A DNA stretch of 55,229 nucleotides from Geotalea toluenoxydans JCM 15764 (GTDB lineage Bacteria; Desulfobacterota; Desulfuromonadia; Geobacterales; Geobacteraceae): contig NZ_BBCJ01000031.1 in the NCBI RefSeq assembly GCF_001311985.1, positions 1 through 55,229 of the forward strand, read 5' to 3'. The position numbers and the translations under genes were made by a program. The stretch's first letter is position 1, and each line of letters starts with the position of its first letter. This document shows, one piece after another, positions 47,797-55,229 of this stretch. A model generated the notes under the pieces. It was not told the origin of the DNA and ran no database searches. It saw only the letters and a program-made list of their open reading frames with translations.

Positions 47797-49169
47797 ATGA
47801 CAACAAACACCCAGACAAAACCCTGCGTAAGCTTTACCCAATGGTGCGACAGCTTGTCGTTCAACCGGTTCCACGCCATGGTCATGGGGCTCGCCGCCCT
47901 GATCCTCATCTTCGACGGTTTTGACGCACAGATTATTGCCTACGTCATGCCGCAACTGGTCAAGGAGTGGCACCTGACGCCGGTTGCCGCCGGTTCAATG
48001 GCTTCCTATGGTTTCATCGGCCTCATGATCGGCGCGGCCGGCTTCGGTACCTTCGCCGACCGCCTTGGCCGCAAGAAGGGGTTGATGATCGCCCTGGTCG
48101 TTTTTTCCGTCTTCAGCGGGGCGGCATACTGGGCGCCCAATTTCCAGGTATTCTGTTTGCTTCGCTTTCTTGCCGGCATCGGCATGGGGGGGGCGATGCC
48201 CCTGACGATCACGCTGGTGACGGAGTTTGCCCCTGCCAAGCACGGGCCAAGGCGGTGAGCGCCATGTTCGCCGGATTTACCCTGGATGGGGAGTCGCAGC
48301 TCTGGTGGCCATGGTCGGCATACCCGCCCTGGGATGGCGGATGGTGCTTCTTTTCGGCTTTCTGCCGGTGCTTATTCTTCCCCTTTTGCAGAAGGCACTG
48401 CCGGAGTCGGTGCGCTTCCTGGCATCGAAAGGGCGTCACGAGGAGGCGATACTTGAAATACAGCGGATGGAAAAAGCCGCAGGATTTCCACCGGCTGCGT
48501 GGACCAAGGAGTCGTTTCAAACCGGACCGGTTGAGCCAGGCAGCAGCCTGACCCAGCTTTTCTCTCCCGGATTTTCATTTATGACACCGCTCATCTGGGC
48601 AACTTACTTCCTGAACCTCCTGGTGGTCTACGGGCTGGCTACCTGGCTCCCGTCGCTTCTCGTAAAGGCAGGGTTTTCCCTGGTCAAGAGTTACAGTTTC
48701 GGCATGGTCCAGGCAGTAGGCGCTTCCCTCGGCGGATTCCTTCTCGGCTGGATGATGGACCGTTTCGGCCGGAAGAGCGCCTGATCTTTGCTACATGGCC
48801 GGAGGGGTAGTCGTGGCATTGTTCGGCACCGTATCGAGCAATGCCGCCTTGTATATTATCGGCGCAGCAACGGGCGTTTTCGTCATCGGCGCCCAGATAG
48901 CCCAACATGTGGTGACCGGCGAACTCTATCCCACCAACATTCGTTCCACCGGGGTCGGCTGTGCCCTCACCGCAGGGAGGCTCGGTTCGATAGCTGGCCC
49001 CTTGCTGGGCGGAGCGCTACAGATGGCGGGCGTTACCTTCAGCCAGTATTTCCTGATCTTCGCGGTTCCCAGCTTCCTGTGCGCCGGGCTGGTCTATTTG
49101 TATCGGGTCAATGTGAAAGACGAAGGACTTGAAACTGTCCATGAAAGACTGGTATCCGTTGAAGACTAG
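47797..49169 (+). CDS. aromatic acid:H+ symporter family MFS transporter (at least three frameshifts)
   Basis: An MFS permease of about 458 residues of the AAHS family (BenK/PcaK-like). The diagnostic N-terminal DGFDAQIIAYVMPQL lies in helix 1, and the conserved loop FADRLGRKKGL follows helix 2; the second-half counterpart is MMDRFGRKSA. A long central loop and IRSTGVGCALTAGRLG near the end are typical. Frame changes lie near 48243, 48285 and 48782. It would import an aromatic carboxylate such as salicylate or a hydroxybenzoate, matching the ligase just upstream. Confidence 0.78.
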
Positions 49170-49185
49170 GTAATTGCTTCACTGC

Positions 49186-49216
49186 CACCTGTCCTCGGCC
49201 ATGCCGGGGGCAGGTG
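49186..49216 (+). terminator. hairpin after the MFS gene
   Basis: CACCTGTCCTCGGC pairs with GCCGGGGGCAGGTG around CAT. It follows the MFS stop by 17 bases. No T-run. Confidence 0.4.
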
Positions 49217-49375
49217 CGCCTCGCGGGCTCACCGGCGGCACCGCCTGGGCTGTAGTCTGGCCTGCAATACGTGCCCTCCTGCTGTTGTGTTCCACAAAAA
49301 AGTAGCGTTTCATGTGACGAAATGCTATTACAAGGGGAAAAGCCGGGTGACTGGCAGGAAGGTCGACAGGTTTCG

Positions 49376-50179
49376 ATGACCGGAAACAACTCCCCAACCA
49401 AGATCAAGGAAGACGAAAAATACAACATTCGCGCCATCGAGCGCGCCCTTTCAGTGCTGGAAGCCTTTTCCATCGAGCGCCGCAAGCTCTCCCTCGATGA
49501 ACTCACCAAGCTGATCGGGCTTTCCAAACCCACCGTCTTTCGCATCCTTTCCACACTGCAGAGCAGGAAATTTATTTATCTGGACAAAGGCGACGGGCGC
49601 TACCGGTTGGGCTCTGTTTTTCTCACCCTCGCCTCCGCGGTCCACGGCTCATCCGGTCTCGGGGCCATTGCCCGTCCGCATCTGACCACATTGCGCAATT
49701 CCACTCAGGCGACGGTCCTTCTTGGCGCCCTCCTGGAGGATCATCTTGTCTACCTGGACAAGACGGAAGGTCGGGGTCCGGTGCGCCTGGCCAACGATAT
49801 CGCCTGGCGGCGTGATCCCGCCCACTACGGCATGCTGGGTATGACCCTCATGGCTTATCTGGAGCCCTCGGAGGTGGAACGTTTGCTTGACGAATTTCCC
49901 CTTGCTCCCCATACCCTGAAGACCCTGACCGACAGAAACCTTTTCCTCCAGCGGATTGGGGACATCCGCCGCATCGGCTATGCCCTGGAATTCGAGGAGG
50001 CCATTGACGGCGTCTGGGGGGTGGCCGCACCGATCCGGAATGCAGGTGGTGAGGTGGTCGCTGCTGTCGGCGTGGCATTGCCCATGTCCACCTGCAGCGA
50101 GGAACACATCGCCGAGACCATTGCCAGCGTCACTGCCTGTGCCGCAGCTATTTCCTCGGATCTTGGCCACAGAAGATAA
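49376..50179 (+). CDS. IclR-family regulator
   Basis: A 267-residue regulator with an N-terminal winged helix-turn-helix (KLSLDELTKLIGLSKPTVFRILSTLQ, residues 38-63) and a C-terminal effector domain (residues 90-260), including the family's GYALEFEEAIDGVWGVAAPI stretch. IclR proteins of this group (PcaR, PobR types) respond to aromatic acids. It lies between the ligase/transporter pair and bamB2 on the same strand and probably controls one or both. The start is ATG 49376, with AGG upstream. Frame intact. Confidence 0.8.
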   Translation: MTGNNSPTKIKEDEKYNIRAIERALSVLEAFSIERRKLSLDELTKLIGLSKPTVFRILSTLQSRKFIYLDKGDGRYRLGSVFLTLASAVHGSSGLGAIARPHLTTLRNSTQATVLLGALLEDHLVYLDKTEGRGPVRLANDIAWRRDPAHYGMLGMTLMAYLEPSEVERLLDEFPLAPHTLKTLTDRNLFLQRIGDIRRIGYALEFEEAIDGVWGVAAPIRNAGGEVVAAVGVALPMSTCSEEHIAETIASVTACAAAISSDLGHRR

Positions 50180-50298
50180 CCCCATCCTTTCATGGGGAAA
50201 ATGCTGCCCGATCCTTCCTTTTTATTTCACTCCTGTATACCTGTGCAATAGACCCACACACTTTACTTCTGCTGATCAGTGTCCATCTTGTGCAACCG

Positions 50299-50375
50299 CC
50301 AAGTCCCCTTTGCAAAGGGGGATTCAGGGGGATTTCACTGGATCACCGATGCGGTAGAAATCCCCTTTCTCCAAG
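50299..50375. repeat. G-rich palindromic repeat upstream of bamB2
   Basis: AAGTCCCCTTTGCAAAGGGGGATT forms an internal hairpin, followed by a GGGGGATTTC arm that pairs with GAAATCCCC at 50357-50365. It belongs to the repeat family at 33552 and 40738. The rest of 50180-50664 carries two promoters but no gene. Confidence 0.65.
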
Positions 50376-50436
50376 GGCCTAATGTAGGTCTTCTGGCGTT
50401 TCATCGCAAAAAGTAATTCAGTAAAACATTATTTTA

Positions 50437-50465
50437 TTGACAAGTAAATTACAGCGTGGATAATA
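50437..50465 (+). promoter_or_regulatory. sigma70-like promoter upstream of bamB2
   Basis: TTGACA at 50437-50442, 17 bases, then ATAATA at 50460. It is directly preceded by AAAACATTATTTTA, a 14-base stretch shared with the bamY upstream region. It lacks the GGTA/TAC half-sites of the bam-type promoters and lies about 200 bases before the start codon. Confidence 0.45.
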
Positions 50466-50588
50466 ATATCAAAAATAAAATCCTATTTCATACAATGAAA
50501 TTTAAACAAGACGGGTACGCTGGCAGGGAAGTATGGAAACACGAGTGAACCGTCTTTGGGTTGAGAAGCGAAGAGAACAGGAATTTTT

Positions 50589-50617
50589 TTGACGGTCTAA
50601 TGGTATTAGAGTACTGG
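50589..50617 (+). promoter_or_regulatory. bam-type promoter of bamB2-bamB3-bamC2
   Basis: TTGACG at 50589-50594, 17 bases, then TACTGG at 50612 continuing GTTACC. The spacer contains AATGGTATT as in the bamA promoter. The start codon is 48 bases downstream. It ties the second reductase set to the same regulon as bamA. Confidence 0.65.
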
Positions 50618-50664
50618 GTTACCGTTTTGATGGCGAAAGTTTTAACCCGGGAAGGGGTAAGCGA

Positions 50665-52716
50665 ATGAAGTTTGCAGAGACTGGCTTTGCGCTGGAAATC
50701 GATCTGAGCAGAGGAAACATAGAAAAGGCCCCGACAGACCCGAAGAAGACCGGGCTCCATCTGGGTGGGGACGGTGTTGCCGCTGCCATTCTTTGGGAAC
50801 GGGTCCCACCTGAGATGGACCCCCATTCACCCGCCAATCTGCTCATTTTCAGTGCAGGGCTCCTGGCAGGCACCCCCGTTCCCGGCGCCAACCGCACCTG
50901 CGTCAGCAGTATCAGTCCTCTTTCAAACCTCCACGTCAATACCAGCTTCGAGGGCTTTTTCGCTCCCGAGCTGAAGCATGCCGGCTATGACCGGGTTGTC
51001 ATCCGTGGCAAGTCACCCAGCCTTGTGTATGTGTGGATTCATGACGACAAGGTGGAGATACGTGATGCCGGTCATCTTCAGGGGAAAAGCGCTCTGGAAA
51101 CCACAGCCATTCTCCGCAAGGAGTTGAAGGACCCTAACATTCAGGTGGCTGCCATTGGCGTGGCCGGGGAAAACATGGTTGCCCAGGCCAGCATCGAACA
51201 TGCCAACAGCAGTGTTTCCCAGGGGGTCGGCCTGATCATGGGGGAGAAGGGGCTGAAGGCAATAGCGGTCCGGGGCACCAAGGACCTGGCTGTTGCCCAC
51301 CCGGATGAGCTGTTTGCCCGCTGCAACGCCCTCTATGGGGAGATTTATGATAACCCTTCCTGCGGTGACCTTCTCCTGAGCGAGGATGACAAGGCCTGGC
51401 ATGTGGCAAACCTTCCCTGGACTGCTGCAGAGCAGCGGGTCAAGGGGTTCTGGGAGCCTGAGCTTGGACAGAAATGGGGAGTGCGGGTCGAACGGGAAGA
51501 GATCAGCTACCAGTGGGAAAACTATAGCCAGGAAATGGAAGAGGTGCGGGAGACGGTTGTCGAGAAGAGCGAGCTGTTGCGCGGCACCGGTTGCTACAAC
51601 TGCCCGAAGAATTGCCATAAGGTGATTTCCCTGCCAGGTGAGCGCCAGTATTTTCTCAAGTCATATGGCAAACATGCATACGCCATGGCTGCCTACGGAG
51701 ACCTGAAGCTCAATTACGACGTTCTTTTTGCCATGCAGGAACTGGGTCTGGACGAAAACGCCATGGTACAGCTGTTCGCCTTTGTCCAGGACCTGCAGCA
51801 AGCGGGCATTCTGACCGAAAACGAGCTTCCCGGTTTTCCTGCCGATGACATGGGCAGATACCTCTACCTGCTGAAAAAAGTGGCTCACCGCCAGGATATC
51901 GGCGCCATACTAGCCGAGGGCCTTTGTCAGGCGGCGGGGCAGATTGGCAAGGGTGCGGAAGCGCACATCCGTGGAATTAAAAAGACCGGACAACTCCCCC
52001 TTAAGTGGAAAGAAGCCCATTACCCATCTTTCCTCATGTACGCCACCGGGGACAAAATGGATATCACCCAGGTTGAAGGCTCCTTTCCCCAGCTGCCTAT
52101 TCCGGACAGGAAAGAGCGGGAGGCATTTGTCGAAGGCTGGGATGCTGCGCCCCAACGGTTCAAGGAGTGGTTTCTGGGCTGGGAGCCGGGCCAGCAGCTT
52201 CCTCTTGAGGCGGCTGTGGAGATCGTTGATTGGAACGAGGCCATGCATTACGGGGACGACATTCTGGGGATCTGCCCGCTGCTCTCCTCCTTCAGGGGTC
52301 AGTTCGGCGGTCGGCCTCCCTATCACCTGAACAACCTGCCCCAGCTCATTTTCCTGGCGACCGGAATTGAACTTGATGTGGACGGGCTATTGGAAGTATT
52401 ACGCCGCAATCGACAGCTGATAAGGGCCTTGAATGCAGGAAGAGGACAGAAAAGGGCCGATGAAGCCATCTCTGCAGAACTCTGGGAAAACAGAAATCCG
52501 GAGATGGAGCAGCAGCACCTGGACGCATACTATTCCTTCAAGGGATGGAATGCAGAAGGGATACCGACGCGGGAGACATTGGATGGAGCGGGACTGGATC
52601 ATGTGAGTACAGCTCTGCTGGCACGGGGAATCCTGCATAGCCTTGGTGGGTTTGGAGGCAGTTTCGGGACCCGCAACAGTGTGCAGACATCAACAAACGG
52701 AAGAGGTAGACAATGA
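50665..52716 (+). CDS. BamB paralogue 2, tungsten-ligand cysteine replaced by serine
   Basis: An AOR-family protein of 683 residues, clearly homologous to BamB over its length (MKFAETGFALEIDLSRGNIE at the start). The [4Fe-4S] cysteines CYNCPKNC and LGICPLLSSF are kept. The position of the tungsten ligand Cys322 of BamB is Ser333 (YFLKSYGKHAY), and the residue aligned with Glu251 is a leucine; His246 aligns with the active-site His260. A charged insertion of roughly 25 residues precedes the cluster motif (EEISYQWENYSQEMEEVRE). The frame is intact, so these changes are not artefacts of a shift. It could be a structural or electron-transfer partner of BamB3, or act with altered cofactor chemistry. 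It overlaps bamB3 by four bases. Confidence 0.82.
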   Translation: MKFAETGFALEIDLSRGNIEKAPTDPKKTGLHLGGDGVAAAILWERVPPEMDPHSPANLLIFSAGLLAGTPVPGANRTCVSSISPLSNLHVNTSFEGFFAPELKHAGYDRVVIRGKSPSLVYVWIHDDKVEIRDAGHLQGKSALETTAILRKELKDPNIQVAAIGVAGENMVAQASIEHANSSVSQGVGLIMGEKGLKAIAVRGTKDLAVAHPDELFARCNALYGEIYDNPSCGDLLLSEDDKAWHVANLPWTAAEQRVKGFWEPELGQKWGVRVEREEISYQWENYSQEMEEVRETVVEKSELLRGTGCYNCPKNCHKVISLPGERQYFLKSYGKHAYAMAAYGDLKLNYDVLFAMQELGLDENAMVQLFAFVQDLQQAGILTENELPGFPADDMGRYLYLLKKVAHRQDIGAILAEGLCQAAGQIGKGAEAHIRGIKKTGQLPLKWKEAHYPSFLMYATGDKMDITQVEGSFPQLPIPDRKEREAFVEGWDAAPQRFKEWFLGWEPGQQLPLEAAVEIVDWNEAMHYGDDILGICPLLSSFRGQFGGRPPYHLNNLPQLIFLATGIELDVDGLLEVLRRNRQLIRALNAGRGQKRADEAISAELWENRNPEMEQQHLDAYYSFKGWNAEGIPTRETLDGAGLDHVSTALLARGILHSLGGFGGSFGTRNSVQTSTNGRGRQ

Positions 52717-54625
52717 GGTACGCAGAGACAGGGTTTAATTTAGAGGTTGATCTGTCGCAGGGCAGCGTGAAGAGGGTGCCGACCGACCGGAAACTGACTG
52801 AGCTTCATCTGGGGGGACAAGGTACTGCCGCAAGGATACTGTGGGACCGGGTTCCACCGGAAACCGATCCACTGTCCCCGGAAAATATGCTCATCTTCAG
52901 TACCGGACTTCTGCACGGCACTCCGGTGCCCGGCGCCAACCGTACCTCCATCAGCACCTTTTCTCCCCTGACGGGCTCTATGTCAATTCGCTGATGGGGG
53001 GGTGGTTCGGGCCGGAACTGAAATTTGCCGGTTATGACAAAATCATCGTCAGCGGCGAGTCACCCAACCTGGTCTATCTCTACATCAACAACGACAAAGT
53101 GGAGATCCGTGATGCCAGCCATCTCCAGGGCCAGGGGTGCCAGGAGGTCGCAACCCTGCTGCAGAAGGAGCTGAAGGAGCCGAAGCTTCAGGTTGCCGCC
53201 ATCGGGCTGGCGGGCGAAAACAAAGTCTTTCAGGCCACGATCGAGCATGCCAACTCCAGTGCATCCCGCCACGGGGTGGGGGCGGTCATGGGGGCCAAGC
53301 GGCTGAAGGCGATTGCGGTACGCGGGACAAAGGATGTCTATGTTTCCGGTGCAGCAGAGCTCTGGGAATTGTGCCGCGGCAAGTACCAGGAGATCTACGA
53401 TAACAAGAACTGCGGCGACCCCATGGCCCACGATCACAATGAAAGCTTCCATGTGGACAACTTTGCCTGGGGCAACGCACGGACCAGGAGAAAAGACTAC
53501 TGGAACAAGGAGCGCGAGGAGCAGTGGGTAGGGCTCTGGAAAGAGGTCCGCAGCCGTGATTCCGGATGCTACAACTGCCCGAAGGATTGCCACTACACGA
53601 TTTCCTATCCGGGGCGCCATACCTATTTCCTCAAATGTTTCAACAAGCTTACCTACAGCATGGCGGCCTTTGAGGAAATCGACTTCAATTACAACATCCT
53701 GGGGCTGACCAGCGCCTATGGCATGGATGGTTTTTCAACGCCACAGGTGCTCGCCTTTGCCATCGAGCTTTTCGAGGCGGGCATCCTGACCGAGAAGGAG
53801 CTGCCCGGTTTTCCCGAAGGCGGCGCGGATCGGTTCTTTTACCTCCTGGACAAGGTCGTGCATCGGGAAGGGATCGGCGACATCCTTGCCAATGGCGTCT
53901 ATCAGGCGGCCCGGCAGATTGGCAACGGGGCTGAGGAATACGACCATAACACCACGAAAAAGGTGGAGCAGGTGCCCCTCAAGCTGGGGGTGGTCAACTA
54001 CCCGTTCTTCCTCATGTACTGCACCGGCGAGAAGATGAACATCACCCAGATTGAAGGCTCCTTCCCCCAGGCCCCCATTGCCAATCCGGAGAAGCGCAAA
54101 AAGTTCGTGGAAAACTGGTCGGCGGCTCCGGAGCGGTTCAAGAAATGGCTTTTGGAGTGGGAACCGAAACAGCATATGCCCATTGAGGCCTCGGTCAATG
54201 TCTGCGACTGGAACGAGGCGATGCACTACGTCGACGACGCCATCGGCACCTGTGCCTGGCTGTCATCGTTCCGCGGGCAGTTCGGCGGGTCCCCCCCCTA
54301 TCACCTGTTTAACCTCCCGCAGATTATCGGGCTGGCGGCCGGCATCGAGCTCGATTCGGACGGGCTCCTGGAAATATCCAGAAGGAACCGCAACCTGGTT
54401 AGAGCCCTCAACATCAGAAGAGGGCTGAGGCGGGATGTGGAGAAGCCGCCGGAGGATCACTGGAAAGTAAGGGATGCCGAGATGGAGCAGAAGCACCTGG
54501 ACGCCTATTATGAGTTCAAAGGGTGGACCAATGACGGCATTCCCACCAAGGAGACGCTGGACCGATTGCAGCTTGAGTATGTGAGCGAGGATTTCATCGG
54601 TCGGGGAATCCTGCCGGCCGACTGA
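52713..54625 (+). CDS. BamB paralogue 3, likely catalytic (one frameshift)
   Basis: An AOR-family protein of about 637 residues. The tungsten-ligand cysteine is kept as Cys309 (YFLKCFNKLTY), as are His247, Glu244 (BamB Glu257) and the cluster cysteines CYNCPKDC and IGTCAWLSSF. The residue aligned without gaps to BamB Glu251 is Met238. The frame changes near 52980, where one base is missing before LYVNSLMGGWFGPEL. ATGA overlap with bamB2 implies coupled translation and perhaps a 1:1 complex. Substrate is probably an aryl-CoA supplied by the ligase at 45995. Confidence 0.85.
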
Positions 54626-54677
54626 GGCTCAGGGCCATCAGGATAGGAATAGAACTACAGTCAAGAGGATAGCAGCC

Positions 54678-55217
54678 ATGAGCGATCAGCCAAAGAAGAA
54701 GATGGTCAAGGAAGTAAAGGTGGATCTTGATAAATGCATCGGGTGCCGGGCGTGCGAAGTGGCATGCTCCGGGTTTCATGCCAGCCCGAAATACAGCAGC
54801 TTCAATCCGGCCCGGTCCCGGATCCGGGTAGTCCAGGATCTGGTCAATGATGTCTATGTGCCGCTGCGGGCAGCTGAGTATACGCCGGCCGAGTGTACGG
54901 GCAGGCAGACCTTCAAGATCCACGGCAAGCAATACAGCGAGTGTAATTTCTGTCCGGCTTCCTGCCCGTCGCGGGACCTGTTCAAGGAGCCCGATTCCGG
55001 CCTGCCCCTGAAATGCGACATGTGCGAGGACGAAGAAATGCCCCTCTGTGTCCAGGTGTGTCGACCCGGTGCCCTGACCTATGAAGAACGCGAAGAGGAG
55101 CGGGCTGAGGAAGAACCTGCATTGGGTGAGGTGGAGGTCGGCTTGAAATCCCTGCTCCACAAGCATGGAGCCCAAAAGGTTCTGGATACCATTGCCCGCC
55201 TGTCGCAGAACGACTGA
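54678..55217 (+). CDS. BamC paralogue (ferredoxin-like subunit)
   Basis: A 179-residue polyferredoxin with cysteine groups CIGCRACEVAC, CNFCPASCPSRD, CDMC and CVQVC, matching BamC at 31839 along its whole length. It carries an acidic C-terminal linker (EEREEERAEEEPALGE) longer than in BamC. It follows bamB3 by 52 bases and presumably wires electrons to BamB2/BamB3. Frame intact. Whether bamD-I paralogues follow is outside the window. Confidence 0.88.
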   Translation: MSDQPKKKMVKEVKVDLDKCIGCRACEVACSGFHASPKYSSFNPARSRIRVVQDLVNDVYVPLRAAEYTPAECTGRQTFKIHGKQYSECNFCPASCPSRDLFKEPDSGLPLKCDMCEDEEMPLCVQVCRPGALTYEEREEERAEEEPALGEVEVGLKSLLHKHGAQKVLDTIARLSQND

Positions 55218-55229
55218 TGCCTAAACCCA

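Noticed and set aside
1..55229. CRISPR arrays, tRNA and rRNA genes, prophage attachment sites
   Set aside because: I saw no spaced direct-repeat array, no clover-leaf-type sequences and no rRNA signatures. A tRNA scan was not possible, so a missed single tRNA cannot be fully excluded.

Overview
The window reads as a chromosomal segment from a strictly anaerobic, aromatic-degrading member of the Geobacteraceae (Geobacter/Geotalea type). The main evidence is a complete gene set for the ATP-independent class II benzoyl-CoA reductase (bamBCDEFGHI), with bamA, the benzoate-CoA ligase bamY, a BgeR-like Rrf2 repressor, the BamVW two-component system and acetate-handling genes. The assignment rests on gene content and remembered protein families, not on a database search.

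Layout. Positions 1-5262 (minus): thiolase, acetate symporter ActP, its DUF485 partner and a succinyl-CoA:acetate-type CoA-transferase. 5538-8771: a PAS-GAF sigma54 activator, divergent from a metallo-beta-lactamase-fold hydrolase. 8864-10911: a MoxR-type AAA ATPase and VWA protein pair behind a promoter that closely matches the one in front of bamA. 11033-14560: a more AT-rich accessory stretch with a Fic protein, a small membrane protein, an eroded REP-type transposase, a tandem repeat and a flavin-binding protein. 14802-24681 (minus): DUF294 protein, MFS transporter and thioesterase; then TRAP transporter, porin, lipoprotein and benzoate-CoA ligase, which together look like an uptake and activation route for benzoate. 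25167-28098: a CoA-transferase/GNAT fusion, then bgeR with a second GNAT. 28484-40606 (plus): bamA and bamBCDEFGHI. 40744-45693 (minus): gamma-carbonic-anhydrase-like protein, 3-hydroxyacyl-CoA dehydrogenase and BamVW. 45995-55217 (plus): an aryl-acid ligase, an aromatic-acid MFS transporter, an IclR regulator, two further bamB paralogues and a second bamC.

How the genes fit together. Benzoate enters through porin and TRAP, is activated by BamY, dearomatised by the BamB-I complex and ring-opened by BamA. Beta-oxidation enzymes (dehydrogenase, thiolase) and acetate/CoA recycling follow. The last 9 kb look like a second module: a sigma54 promoter drives a ligase whose substrate residues fit salicylate, and this leads to an alternative BamB2-BamB3-BamC2 set. 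BamB2 has lost the cysteine that binds tungsten. Six genes or operons share a promoter of the form TTGNCA-N17-TACYNANTTAC with GGTA/TACC half-sites, a candidate common operator for the benzoate regulon.

Caution on quality. At least twenty genes or gene segments are broken by single-base frame changes, almost all fitting missing bases and some lying in homopolymers. I treat these as probable sequence errors and annotate the whole genes. The one in-frame stop I read as real biology is a TGA in bamF, interpreted as selenocysteine.
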